DNA of 64,000 nucleotides from Bradyrhizobium sp. ORS 285 (GCF_900176205.1 NZ_LT859959.1:5911001-5975000), one strand, 5' to 3'. Counted from the first letter of the stretch, positions 37,728 through 46,658 are shown. The notes: generated by a model not told the origin, from the letters alone. Translations and numbers: made by a program.

Positions 37728-39064
37728 GGCCGCTTGCTCATCTGATCGATCAGCGTGACGTTGGCTTCCTCGACGGTGTTCAGGGTCGGATTCCAGGTCG
37801 ACGGGACATACCAGGCGAAGCGGCCGAAATACGCCTTGAGATCCGCTGCGTCGAACAAGCGCCCGCGCCGGGCAAAGATCTCGTTCTTGGCGAGCCGCAG
37901 CTCGGCCTTCGACAGCCGTGACAATTCCGCCGGTGTCAGCAGTCGGCGGTCGGAGTCGGGAAAGATGAAGCCGTTTGGCCCGCCATTCTCGGCGCGATCG
38001 AGAAGATCGACATTGGCCGCCTCGACCGGGTTGAGGACGGGATCCCAGGTGCGCGGCACATACCAGGCGAACTTGCTGAAATAGGTCGTGAGCTCAGGCG
38101 AGGAGAAATAGCGGCCGCGGCGCGCGAAGATCTCGTTGCGGGCGATGCGCAGCTCGTCCTTCGTCCGTCCTTGCAGGTCGGCGACCGAGAGCAGGCGCTG
38201 GTCGGAGTCGGGGAAGACGAAATCGGCGGATCGCGGAGCGCTGGCAAGCGACGGCGGCGGTGCAGGTGGCGGCGTGACGGCCGCGGCGACGACGGCAGGC
38301 TGCCCCGCCGCAGGCCCCGCGAAATAGAACGTGCCGTCGATCGGCGACGAGGCGACCCAGGGCTGCTGCGCGCTGGCGGTCGCCTTCTTCACCGTCAGGC
38401 CGACCTGATTGAACGCCTGCAGCACATCCAGCCCCGGCCGCTGCACGGCGTCGACCAGCGCACGCGTGTACGGACTGTGTCCGTCATCGCCATCGAGCGC
38501 GACGTTGCCGGGCTGCGTCGCGTAAGACAGGATCGTCCCCTCGGGCGCCCGGATCTGCGCGAGGCCACCATCACTCGACCTCAGGCCACGTCCGCCGAAT
38601 GGATTGTTGCGGCAGGCATCCAGGATGACGATGTTCAATTTGGTGCCGGCCGCCTCCATCTGGCGCAGCACGAGACCGACATCGACCATCATGAAATCGA
38701 CATCGGCTTCGCGCGCAGGGTTGGCGCTGACGGGAACCAGATAGTTGGTGCCGCGCACCTGAATGCCGTGGCCCGCGTAGTAGAACACGGCGACATCGGC
38801 GCCGAGCAGCTGCTTGCTGAACGCCTGGATCACCTGATCGAAGCGCGGCTTGTCGAGATCGAGCTGCGCGGCTCCGCCCACCAGCGTAAAGCCGAGACGC
38901 TGAAAGGTCTCCGCGACAAGGCGCGCATCATTGGCGGGATTGGCGAGCTTGCCGACGCTTTGATAGTCCGAATTGCCGACCACCAGGGCGACCTGGGTCG
39001 CGGCTCCACACGGCACCACGCTGAGCAACAAGAAGAACAAAATACCGATAGCTGATCTTCGCAT
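37724..39064 (-). CDS. secreted caspase-like peptidase (C14/metacaspase) with two YARHG domains
   Basis: A 446-residue exported protein. Residues 1-22 are a signal peptide. Residues 24-250 are a caspase fold, beginning VALVVGNSDYQSVGKL, with the catalytic dyad His99 (YYAGHG) and Cys151 (DACRNNPF). A Pro/Ala linker (about 262-280) leads to two tandem YARHG-type domains (about 282-358 and 366-440). Each has an FPDSDxRLL start, an (A/R)NEIFARRGR core and a final FAWYVPxTW. YARHG modules are extracellular and of unknown ligand. Its stop overlaps the M15 peptidase start. The product should act in the periplasm or at the surface. The biological role is unknown. Confidence 0.92.
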   Translation of the reverse strand: MRRSAIGILFFLLLSVVPCGAATQVALVVGNSDYQSVGKLANPANDARLVAETFQRLGFTLVGGAAQLDLDKPRFDQVIQAFSKQLLGADVAVFYYAGHGIQVRGTNYLVPVSANPAREADVDFMMVDVGLVLRQMEAAGTKLNIVILDACRNNPFGGRGLRSSDGGLAQIRAPEGTILSYATQPGNVALDGDDGHSPYTRALVDAVQRPGLDVLQAFNQVGLTVKKATASAQQPWVASSPIDGTFYFAGPAAGQPAVVAAAVTPPPAPPPSLASAPRSADFVFPDSDQRLLSVADLQGRTKDELRIARNEIFARRGRYFSSPELTTYFSKFAWYVPRTWDPVLNPVEAANVDLLDRAENGGPNGFIFPDSDRRLLTPAELSRLSKAELRLAKNEIFARRGRLFDAADLKAYFGRFAWYVPSTWNPTLNTVEEANVTLIDQMSKRP

Positions 39065-39185
39065 CGTCCGTTCCTGAATTCCGGACGTCGTTCTAGCTTG
39101 CCCGGCAGGTCAAATCGACTCTGCCAATGCGGCCATATCGCGGACGCCTGCCCTGCCCGCGCGTCATGATCTCATCTCTTTGTTT

Positions 39186-39234
39186 GAGCATGATCTTTTC
39201 GGAAAACCGGTCTCCACTTTTCCGGATCATGCTC
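39186..39234. repeat. GAGCATGATC palindromic repeat
   Basis: GAGCATGATC at 39186-39195 and GATCATGCTC at 39225-39234 enclose CGGAAAACCGG and CTTTTCCGG segments. It is a short REP-type element that I recall as frequent in Rhizobiales. Its right end shares its last base with the aroE stop codon, so it may serve as the aroE terminator. Confidence 0.8.
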
Positions 39235-40076
39235 TAGCTCTTGCGGAGATCGGCCTCGACCAGCACGCGCAATCCGGGGGTGACTTGCGGACGCCGGCCG
39301 AACCACAATTCGAAACCGCGCACCGCCTGATGCAGGAGCATGCCGAGTCCGTCGGCCGTGCGCAGGCCCCTCGCCCGTGCGGCGCCGAGCAGCTGCGTCT
39401 CCAACGGCACATAGACGATGTCGGCGACCACGGCATGCGGCGACAGCAGGTCGACATCCAGCTCGAGCGGCGGCTGGCCGTGCATGCCGAGCGAGGTCGT
39501 GTTGACGAACAGGCCTGCGCGCGGCAGCAGCGCGCCGACGCGGTCCCAGCCCTCGGCCGCGACGCGATCGCCGAACTGATCGGCCAGCGCCTGGGCTCGC
39601 GCGGCGGTGCGGTTGATGACGTGAACCCGGCCGATGCCACGCTCCAGCAGGCCGAACACGACGGCGCGTGCCGAGCCGCCTGAGCCGAGGACGAGCGCCT
39701 CGTCGGTGCGGTCCCAGCCCGGTGCGGCCGCATCGAGATTGTCGATGAAGCCTTCGACATCGGTGTTGGTCGAGCGCAGCACGCCGTGCTCGTACCACAG
39801 CGTGTTGGCGGCGCCGACGGCACGGGCACGCGCATCCGGCTCTGTCAGCTCCAGCACGCGCTCCTTGTGCGGGATCGTGACATTGGCGCCGACGAAGCCG
39901 CGGCTGTGGAGATGCGTGACGAAATCCGCCAGCTCTTCCGGCGGCACCGCCTCGATGGTGTAGCCGCCGGCAATCCCGAGCTCGTGCAGCCAATGATGAT
40001 GGATCAGAGGCGAGCGCGAGTGGGCAGCAGGCCAGCCTATCAGGCACGCGGCGCGAGGTTTGGCGGCAGAGGTCAT
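39234..40076 (-). CDS. aroE: shikimate dehydrogenase
   Basis: AroE reduces 3-dehydroshikimate to shikimate with NADPH in aromatic amino-acid synthesis. It has 280 residues from ATG 40076; a TTG at 40094 is also in frame. Substrate-binding SRSPLIHHHW is near the start, VTIPHKE carries the catalytic Lys, and NTLWYEHG, GFIDNLD and the NADP motif GSGGSARAVVFGLLE with NRT follow. C-terminal GMLLHQAVRGFELWFG is the standard end. It follows the DUF1275 gene on the same strand by about 30 bases, so co-transcription is possible though functionally unrelated. Confidence 0.95.
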   Translation of the reverse strand: MTSAAKPRAACLIGWPAAHSRSPLIHHHWLHELGIAGGYTIEAVPPEELADFVTHLHSRGFVGANVTIPHKERVLELTEPDARARAVGAANTLWYEHGVLRSTNTDVEGFIDNLDAAAPGWDRTDEALVLGSGGSARAVVFGLLERGIGRVHVINRTAARAQALADQFGDRVAAEGWDRVGALLPRAGLFVNTTSLGMHGQPPLELDVDLLSPHAVVADIVYVPLETQLLGAARARGLRTADGLGMLLHQAVRGFELWFGRRPQVTPGLRVLVEADLRKS

Positions 40077-40107
40077 GGCCGTGACATCGGACAAGCCCCG
40101 GCCGGAG

Positions 40108-40749
40108 TCAATGCTCTCCGGGAAGGCTCGCCGCGGCCAGGAAGGCCAGCAGCAGCGCGAAGCAGCCGCCTGGCCAGACGGCCAGCAGACCCAGCTGGAG
40201 ATAAGCCCAGCCGCCGGCTACAGAGCCCGCAGCCAGCGCAGCCCAGAGCAGAAGATTCGGCAGCCAGCCGAGCCGCGGGCCGCCGCTGACGGCGAGCGCC
40301 AGCCCCTGCCCCACCTTGACCAGCGCGCCGGTCACATAGGTCAGCCCGAGCCCGCCGCCGCCCTTGATCTGGAAGGCGGCATTCTCCAGCCCCATCGCCA
40401 GTACGATCGCGGCGACCGCGCCCGACGGCCGTACGACCAGATGACAGAGCGTCGCGCCAATCAGCAGGGCGCCCTCGACCAGCAGCAGAAGGCTCTGAAC
40501 CTCGCCATCGCGTCGCTGCATGATCAGGCTGCCGCCGGCGGCGCCAAGCACGAACAGGCCGATCAGGCCCAGCGCGCTGCCGGCCTCCTGCCAGCGGCCA
40601 TCGGCAAGGCTGACGCCCATCCGGGTCGAGTTGCCGCTCATGAAGGAGACGAACAGGCCGCCGAGATGCAGGAAGCCGATCCCGTCGATGTAGCCTGCGA
40701 GCGCGCTGAGCGCGCAGGCGAGGAGGACGTTGCGGCGGCTGTCGAGCAT
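40108..40749 (-). CDS. DUF1275 (YoaK) family membrane protein
   Basis: A 213-residue inner-membrane protein with about six helices. The DUF1275 pattern is visible as LSALAGYIDGIGFLHLGGLFVSFMSGNSTRMG at the start and GLGLTYVTGALVKVGQGLA in the second half. The family is widespread with no assigned activity. It lies between the SulP transporter and aroE genes on the same strand with short gaps (63 and 31 bases), so the three may be one transcript. Confidence 0.9.
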   Translation of the reverse strand: MLDSRRNVLLACALSALAGYIDGIGFLHLGGLFVSFMSGNSTRMGVSLADGRWQEAGSALGLIGLFVLGAAGGSLIMQRRDGEVQSLLLLVEGALLIGATLCHLVVRPSGAVAAIVLAMGLENAAFQIKGGGGLGLTYVTGALVKVGQGLALAVSGGPRLGWLPNLLLWAALAAGSVAGGWAYLQLGLLAVWPGGCFALLLAFLAAASLPGEH

Positions 40750-40812
40750 GTCGACACAGCCAACCCTCGCGCCGCGAATTCGTTCGAGCCGGGAATGCGG
40801 TCCGTTCAGGTC

Positions 40813-42582
40813 TCAGCTCGCCGCCAGCCCGTCGGCGATGTCCTCGCGCGGGGTCTCCTTGCCCTTGATGTCGGACACCGCGCGCTCGATGGTCTCGCGA
40901 TAGCGCACCAGCGGCGGCCGCACGCCATGCGTCAGCAGCGCCCGCCGCACCGTCGGCGAGGCGCCGGTGATGAACAGACGGATGCCCTGGCGTTTGGCCT
41001 TGGCAGCCACCCGGCTCATGGCGTTGGCCGCGGTGGAATCGAGGAACGGCACAGCAGCAAAGTCGACCACGAACGCCTTGCGTCGGTCGGCGATGGAGTC
41101 CAGCACGGTGCCGACGGTCGAGGCGGCGCCGAAGAAGAACGCCCCGGTGATGCGATAGACCAGCACGTCCTTGTCGGCGCTGAACTTGGGATCGTACGGC
41201 ACGCGCGCACCGTCCTCGAAGTCGGCGCGGTCCTGCGCCACCAGCGGCGTGCCGTCCTCGACCCCGGTCATCTGCGCCATGCGGTTGATGAAGAGCACCG
41301 CGCCGAGCGCGAAGCCGACCAGGATGCCCTCGGTAAGGTCACGGAAGACGGTGAGGCCGAAGGTCGCCAGCAGCACCGTGGCATCGCCCCAGGAGGAGCG
41401 GACCAGGGTGGCGAATTCGTGCTTCTCGGCCATGTTCCAGGCGACGACAACCAGCACGGCGGCAAGCGCCGACAGCGGGATGTAGCTCGCCAGGGGGGCT
41501 GCGATCAGCATGAACACCAGCAGGAACAGCGAGTGCAGCATGCCCGAGACCGGGCCGCGCGCGCCGGCGCGGACATTGGTCGCGGTGCGCGCGATGGTGC
41601 CGGTGACGCAGATGCCGCCGAACAGCGCCGAGCCGACATTGGCGAAGCCCTGCGCCACCAGCTCGCAATTGGAGCGATGGCGGCGCCCCGTCATGCCGTC
41701 GGCGACGACGGCCGAGAGCAGCGATTCGATCGCGCCGAGCAGCGCAAATGCGATGGCATCGGGAAACACCGCCTGGATCTTGGCGAGCGAGAACGCCGGC
41801 AGCGCCGGCGCCGGCAGCTCGCGCGGAATGCCGCCGAACTTGGTGCCGATGGTCTCGACCGGCAGCTGCAGCGCATAGGTGAAGGCCGCCGCGACGACGA
41901 CTGCGATCAGGATGCCGGGCCAGGTCGGCCGCAGCCTCTTGAGGCCGACGATGAGGGCGATCGACAGCGCGGCCAGCGCCACCGCCGACATGTTCGCGGT
42001 CGGCGCGCCATGCGCGAGCGCCGTCAGCTTCGGGATCAGCTCGCCCGGCTCCTTGGCCGTCAGCGTGATGCCGAACAGGTCCTTCAGCTGGCTGGCGAAG
42101 ATGATGACGGCGATGCCCGCGGTGAAGCCGACCGTCACCGGATAGGGAATGAACTTGATGTAGGTGCCGAGCCGCAGGTACCCGGCGATCACCAGCATGA
42201 CGCCGGACATCATCGTTGCGAGCAGGAGTCCGTCGACGCCCTGGCGATCCACCGTCGCCGCGACCAGCACGATGAACGCGCCGGCAGGGCCGCCGATCTG
42301 GAACCGGCTGCCGCCGAGCAGCGAAATCAGGAAGCCGCCGACCACGGCGGTGTAGAGGCCGCGGCCGGGCGAAACGCCGGAGGCGATCGCGATCGCCATC
42401 GACAGCGGCAGGGCGACGATTGCGACTGTCAGGCCCGCGAGCGCGTCGGCGCGAAAGTCGGCGAGGCCGTAGCCTTCGCGCAGCACGGTGAGAAGCTTGG
42501 GGGAATAAAGCTCGGCGAAGGTCGGCTCATGATGTCCGACCCGTCCCCGCGTGCCGTGCTCGTTTGCGATGCTCATGCCCAT
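40813..42582 (-). CDS. SulP family inorganic anion transporter with STAS domain
   Basis: An inner-membrane transporter of 589 residues. About 11-12 helices start near residue 45, with the SulP signatures AIVALPLSMAIAIASGVSPGRGLYT and FQIGGPAGAFIVL. A C-terminal STAS domain (about residues 460-560) has FVVDFAAVPFLDSTAANAM. Substrates in this family include sulfate, bicarbonate and chloride; none is fixed by the sequence. There is no fused carbonic anhydrase or rhodanese. An in-frame GTG and ATGs at 42585, 42582 and 42576 follow a CAGGAGC site, so the exact start is uncertain. The XRE regulator gene lies 94 bases upstream on the same strand. Confidence 0.93.
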   Translation of the reverse strand: MGMSIANEHGTRGRVGHHEPTFAELYSPKLLTVLREGYGLADFRADALAGLTVAIVALPLSMAIAIASGVSPGRGLYTAVVGGFLISLLGGSRFQIGGPAGAFIVLVAATVDRQGVDGLLLATMMSGVMLVIAGYLRLGTYIKFIPYPVTVGFTAGIAVIIFASQLKDLFGITLTAKEPGELIPKLTALAHGAPTANMSAVALAALSIALIVGLKRLRPTWPGILIAVVVAAAFTYALQLPVETIGTKFGGIPRELPAPALPAFSLAKIQAVFPDAIAFALLGAIESLLSAVVADGMTGRRHRSNCELVAQGFANVGSALFGGICVTGTIARTATNVRAGARGPVSGMLHSLFLLVFMLIAAPLASYIPLSALAAVLVVVAWNMAEKHEFATLVRSSWGDATVLLATFGLTVFRDLTEGILVGFALGAVLFINRMAQMTGVEDGTPLVAQDRADFEDGARVPYDPKFSADKDVLVYRITGAFFFGAASTVGTVLDSIADRRKAFVVDFAAVPFLDSTAANAMSRVAAKAKRQGIRLFITGASPTVRRALLTHGVRPPLVRYRETIERAVSDIKGKETPREDIADGLAAS

Positions 42583-42676
42583 CACGCTCCTGTCGCAGCG
42601 TCGGGGGCGCCATGCATACGCCGACGATGCGTCTCACACGGAGGGCACTCAACGGCCTCCGTGCCGCACGATGAAG

Positions 42677-42979
42677 CTAGCTCGCGCCATCGCGCGCAGT
42701 CTCAGTTTGACGGCCCACGCGGTTGGGCGGTCCCGGGTCCTTCAGGCGAACACCGCGCCCGCCATCCTCGCTGCGGGCATGCTCACCGATCAGATCCACG
42801 CCCGCACGATTGAGCGCATCGACGACCTTGGTCAGCGAGTCCACCACACCGCGGACGTTGCCAGTGGAGGCTTCCATCCGCTGGATCGTCGGCAACGACA
42901 CGCCGGCCAGCTCGGCCAAGGTTTTCTGATCGATCCCGAGCAGCGCGCGGGCTGCCCGCATCTGGAATGACGTGATCAC
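42677..42979 (-). CDS. XRE family helix-turn-helix regulator
   Basis: A 100-residue DNA-binding protein. Residues 5-60 are a Cro/C1-type helix-turn-helix, MRAARALLGIDQKTLAELAG followed by VSLPTIQRMEA. The rest is a short segment with ALNRAGVDLIGE and a charged tail rich in Pro/Gly/Arg. The pattern is of the small XRE proteins found widely in Rhizobiales. It lies upstream of SulP on the same strand and has an AT-rich inverted repeat 49-67 bases before its start. It probably regulates itself and SulP, which is inferred from layout. Confidence 0.9.
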   Translation of the reverse strand: MITSFQMRAARALLGIDQKTLAELAGVSLPTIQRMEASTGNVRGVVDSLTKVVDALNRAGVDLIGEHARSEDGGRGVRLKDPGPPNRVGRQTETARDGAS

Positions 42980-43027
42980 GATGGCCTCACGTGGCAGATA
43001 CCATAATTGATGTTTGAGACAAAGACA

Positions 43028-43046
43028 ATGATGTAAAATACATCAT
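43028..43046. promoter_or_regulatory. inverted repeat ATGATGTA-AAA-TACATCAT, candidate XRE operator
   Basis: A perfect 8-bp inverted repeat with a 3-base spacer lies 49-67 bases upstream of the XRE start. A related half TTGATGT occurs at 43008. The surroundings are strikingly AT-rich compared with the rest of the window, as expected for promoter and operator sequence. Confidence 0.6.
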
Positions 43047-43105
43047 CACAGGACAATAGCAAGCGCCAGCGGCCGCTCACGTCGGCTACCGGGTCGCGTC
43101 CGGGC

Positions 43106-44130
43106 TCAGGCGGGAACGTCCTTGGGAAAGTCGAGCCGAACCGTCGTGCCGCGGTCGCTGCTGGTGGTGAGCTTGCCGTGCAGCTGCGCGGCGAGGCCCT
43201 CGCAGATGCGGAGGCCGAGGCTGTCGCCCTTGCCGGGATCGACGCCGGCAGCGAGACCCTTGCCATCATCCGCGATCGTCAGCGCATAGCGCGCAGCATC
43301 GAGCGGCTTCAGGCTGACCGTGATGGTGCCGGGCTCGCCCGGAGCGAAGGCATGCTTGAGCGCATTGGTGACGAGTTCCACGACCAGCAGCGACAACGCC
43401 GTCAACCTGGTCAGGTCGAGCTGCGCCGGGGCGAAATCGACCACGCAGGTGACGTCGCGCGCGCCACTGGACTCCAGCACGTCGTTGCAGATGGTCTGCA
43501 GATAGGGCCCGATATCCAGATCCATCCGGCCGGGGTCGTGCAGCATGCGGTGAACACGCGAGATCGTCTCGAGCCGCGATTGCGCCTCGCTCAGAATGGC
43601 GGGCGCCCGCGCCGGATCCGCCAGCGCCTGCCGCTTCTGCAGCATCAGCAAGCCCGCAATGAACTGGATGTTGTTGGCGACGCGGTGCTGCAGCTCCTGG
43701 AACAGCACGCGCTGATTCTCGTAGAGGCGCTCCGAGACGGCGCGCTCCTGGCGCAGATGCCGCGCGGCCTCGTGCATCAGGTGGATCAGCGTGATGTCGA
43801 CTGCGACGATGATCGCGTAGAAGCCGATCGCGAACGCGTTCTGATAGCCCGACGCGGACATGAAGACATACCACGCGAGTGCACCGCACAGCACCGCAGA
43901 CAGCACGCCCGGCCCGACGCCGCAAAAGAACGTCGTCAGAATGACCGCCGGAAAAACGTCAGATATGGGAAGCCGTCCGGCAGCGTCTCGTTGAGGGCGA
44001 GGCGCAGCGCAAAGGCCACGCCCGTCGCGCCGAGAGCGATCGCATAGCCCAGCAGAGCATGCCGGCGGAATCGCTCGGTGGCCTGGGAGGCGCGCAGATA
44101 AAAAGGTGCAGAGGAGAGCTTCTGGATCAC
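43106..44130 (-). pseudogene. membrane histidine kinase (HisKA_2/HWE type), interrupted by a frameshift
   Basis: A sensor kinase. The C-terminal piece (43106-43906) has helices, then the H-box ELQHRVANNIQFIAGLL, VVELVTNALKHAF (N-box) and ADDGKGLAAG/SLGLRICEGLA (G-boxes). The N-terminal membrane segment, with ALLGYAIALGATGVAFALRLAL and DGFPYLTFF, is in another frame (44373 down to 43936). The two join if a run of five A (43952-43956) had six: FPYLTFF would then continue PAVILTTFFCGVGPG. The restored protein from about GTG 44130 would be about 341 residues, a normal length for Bradyrhizobium kinases of this type. No response regulator gene is adjacent. Confidence 0.8.
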
Positions 44131-44388
44131 GGCAGACAAGGTGAAGGACGGAGAAACTCTCGGGCCCGCGCCAGCGCCGCGTCCGGATCGAAGGAACGGA
44201 AAGGGCGTGGACGGCAGCCGATGATCATCGTTCGGCCAATCACGGCATATCAGGTCCGGAGATCGGATGGCGTTATCATAACACCATGCAGGGAACTTGG
44301 TGGGTGCACAAGTGCACATTGGGTCGCAACAAGAGATGACGGCGCGTCGGTTCTTGGCCGGAAAGACGGGCATGGGCCAAAAAAGCTG
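44131..44388. other. gap upstream of the kinase gene
   Basis: It contains the short palindrome GTGCACAAGTGCAC at 44304-44317 and AT-rich GTTATCATAACACC at 44270-44284, which may be promoter or operator sequence for the kinase gene. I see no gene. Confidence 0.4.
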
Positions 44389-44413
44389 GGGCCGGGCTGC
44401 GACAGCCCGGCCC
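44389..44413 (-). terminator. rho-independent terminator of the EF-G-like gene
   Basis: An 11-bp stem GGGCCGGGCTG with a 3-base loop lies 20 bases past the stop. On the minus strand it is followed by CCAGCTTTTTTGG. Confidence 0.85.
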
Positions 44414-44432
44414 AGAGGGACGATGGACAGGG

Positions 44433-46481
44433 TTACGCCGCGTCGCGATGCGAGGCGATGATGTGATCCGCGGCGCGGCCGGTCACCTCGGCCATGTGGT
44501 CGAACGTCCGGGTGAAGCTGCCGGCGCCGGCGGTGGCCGAGCGCAGTTCGACGATCAGATCACCGATCTCCGCCTCCGGCATCATGGCGCGAACGCAGTC
44601 CCAGCCCGACCAGCCGTCGCGGGTGTCGAACGACAGGATCTGGCCGCGCCGCGCCGACAGGATGGCGTTGATCTTCGCGGTCGCCTCGCTCGGACAGACG
44701 ATCTCGACGGTGTGGATCGGCTCCAGTAGCACCGGCGCGCATTGCGGCAGGCCCTCGCCGACCCCGGCCCGCGCCGCGGTCCGGAACGCGAGGTCCGACG
44801 AATCCACGCTGTGGTAGGAGCCGTCGGTCAGCGTGACCTCGACGTCGATCACCGGGAAGCCGAGCGGTCCGCGCGCCAGCGCGTCGACGACGCCCTCCTC
44901 CACCGCGGGGATGTAGTTGCGCGGCACCGCGCCGCCGACCACCTTCTCGGCGAAACGGAAGCCCTCGCCGCGCGGCAACGGCTTGATGTCGAGCACGACG
45001 TCGCCGAACTGGCCGTGGCCGCCGGACTGCTTCTTGTGGCGGCCGCGCTGGGTGATGGCCTTGCGGATGGTCTCCTGATAGCCGATCGCAGGCTGATGCG
45101 ATTTGACGTTGACGCCGAAGCGGTCACGCAGCCGCTCCAGCGCAACGCGCAGATGCATCTCGCCCTGCCCCCACAGCACCGTGTCATGGGTGCGCGGGTT
45201 CTGCACCATGGTCAGCGACGGATCCTCCTCGTGGAGCCGCTGCAGGGCCTGGCCGAGCTTGACGTCGTCCTTGCGGTCGACGGCCGCGATCGAGAGCGCC
45301 AGCACCGGCGGGCATGGATCGATCTTTTTCAGCGCGGTCGGCGCGATCTTGCCAGTCGCAATGGTGTCGCCGGTCTTGACCGCATCGAGCTTGCCGAGCG
45401 CGATCGTGTCGCCGGCTTCGGCGGCCGCGCGCTTGCTGTCATAGGCGCCGGTCGCGGCGAGAACGCCCGACACGCGCGCCGCCTCGCCCGAGGCCGCATG
45501 CAGCGTGGCGCCATCGTCGAGATGGCCCGTGAGAACACGCGTCAGCGACAGCTTGCCGCCGTGCTGCAGATGCAGCGTCTTGAAGACGTAGCCGAGCGCC
45601 TCCTTGGTCTCCTTGACGCCGAGCCGCTTGGCTGTCTCGGCGATGCCGGGCGCCTCGTGGCGCAGTGCCTTCATCAGCCGCAGCACGCCGTTCTCACGCA
45701 AGGCCGAGCCGAGCAGCACCGGACAGATCAGGCCCTCGCGCAATTCACGGGCGAGATCGTCGAACACGGCGTCGCGCGGCGGCGGGATGTCCTCCAGCAA
45801 TTGCTCCATCAGCGAATCGTCGTGGTCGGCGAGCTTCTCCAGCATCGAGAAGCGCGCCTCCTTCTCGCGATCGAGATCGCCGCCTTCGAGCGCGATCACC
45901 TCGGACGCCTTGTGCTCGCGATAGATGAAGGCGCGCTCGAGCGCGAGATCGACGAAGCCCTCGATCAGCTCGCCGTGCCAGATCGGAATCTGGCGCAGCA
46001 CCAGCGGCACGCGCGAGGCGGGCTGCAACGTCGCGAGCGTCTCGCGGATGCGCGCATTGGCGCGGTCGATCTTGTTGAGGAACAGGAAGCGCGGAATGCG
46101 CAGCTCCTCGAGCTCGCGCAGGATGATCTGCAATTGCGGCAGCTTCTTCTCGTCCGCCTCACACACCACGATCGCGGCGTCGACCGCCGGCAGCGCGGCG
46201 CGCATGTCGTGGATGAACTCGATCGAACCGGGGCAGTCGAGGAAGGTGTAGCTGTCGCCCATGAAGGTCGTGGTCGCCGCGGTCATCGCCACGCTCATCT
46301 TGTGATGACGCGCCTCGGCGCTGGCGTCGCCGACGGAGGTGCCGGCATCGACACTGCCGGCGCGCGGAATCGCGCCCGTCCGCGCCAGGATCGCCTCCAA
46401 CAGAGTGGTTTTACCGCTTTGGAAAGGGCCCACCAGCGCGATGCACCGTGGACCTCGGGGACTTCTCAGGTCTTGTCCCAT
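44433..46481 (-). CDS. elongation factor G-like translational GTPase (EF-G2 type)
   Basis: A 682-residue protein with all EF-G domains but divergent. The GTPase motifs are GPFQSGKTT (G1, differing from the usual AHIDAGKTT), DCPG (G3) and NKID (G4). Domain II is around GKLSLTRVLTGHLDDG, domain III around LQRLHEEDPSLTM and GQGEMHLRVALERL, domain IV around GGHGQFGDVVLDI, and domain V at the end. It is shorter in the G domain than EF-G. It fits the EF-G2/EF-G-like family, distinct from the essential FusA in the ribosomal operon. The role is unknown; ribosome stress or recycling is possible. ATG 46481 has an AGGAGG site. Confidence 0.88.
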   Translation of the reverse strand: MGQDLRSPRGPRCIALVGPFQSGKTTLLEAILARTGAIPRAGSVDAGTSVGDASAEARHHKMSVAMTAATTTFMGDSYTFLDCPGSIEFIHDMRAALPAVDAAIVVCEADEKKLPQLQIILRELEELRIPRFLFLNKIDRANARIRETLATLQPASRVPLVLRQIPIWHGELIEGFVDLALERAFIYREHKASEVIALEGGDLDREKEARFSMLEKLADHDDSLMEQLLEDIPPPRDAVFDDLARELREGLICPVLLGSALRENGVLRLMKALRHEAPGIAETAKRLGVKETKEALGYVFKTLHLQHGGKLSLTRVLTGHLDDGATLHAASGEAARVSGVLAATGAYDSKRAAAEAGDTIALGKLDAVKTGDTIATGKIAPTALKKIDPCPPVLALSIAAVDRKDDVKLGQALQRLHEEDPSLTMVQNPRTHDTVLWGQGEMHLRVALERLRDRFGVNVKSHQPAIGYQETIRKAITQRGRHKKQSGGHGQFGDVVLDIKPLPRGEGFRFAEKVVGGAVPRNYIPAVEEGVVDALARGPLGFPVIDVEVTLTDGSYHSVDSSDLAFRTAARAGVGEGLPQCAPVLLEPIHTVEIVCPSEATAKINAILSARRGQILSFDTRDGWSGWDCVRAMMPEAEIGDLIVELRSATAGAGSFTRTFDHMAEVTGRAADHIIASHRDAA

Positions 46482-46608
46482 TCGCCGCCTCCTGTTTCTG
46501 GAGCTCGGCCCGTGATTGGGTCGGCAAAGCCGAATGCTCTGCCTCGTCTGCCGCTTTGGCAAGCAGGAGGGGAGTGAAAAACGTCGCTGCAGTGCAAGGA
46601 GGGCGCCG

Positions 46609-46634
46609 CTCTTCCCGCACAATTGCGGGAAGAG
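46609..46634. repeat. short inverted repeat CTCTTCCCGC
   Basis: A 10-bp perfect stem CTCTTCCCGC with loop ACAATT lies 25 bases past the stop of the first DUF992 gene. It may be a terminator or a relative of the CTCTCCCCG repeats. There is no T-tract. Confidence 0.55.
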
Positions 46635-46658
46635 GGTCTGTTCAAGGCAAACGGAAGC

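Noticed and set aside
40060..42813. 917-residue plus-strand frame
   Set aside because: It is antisense to DUF1275 and SulP, which have clear families on the other strand; it is Gln/Arg/His-rich like other shadow frames.
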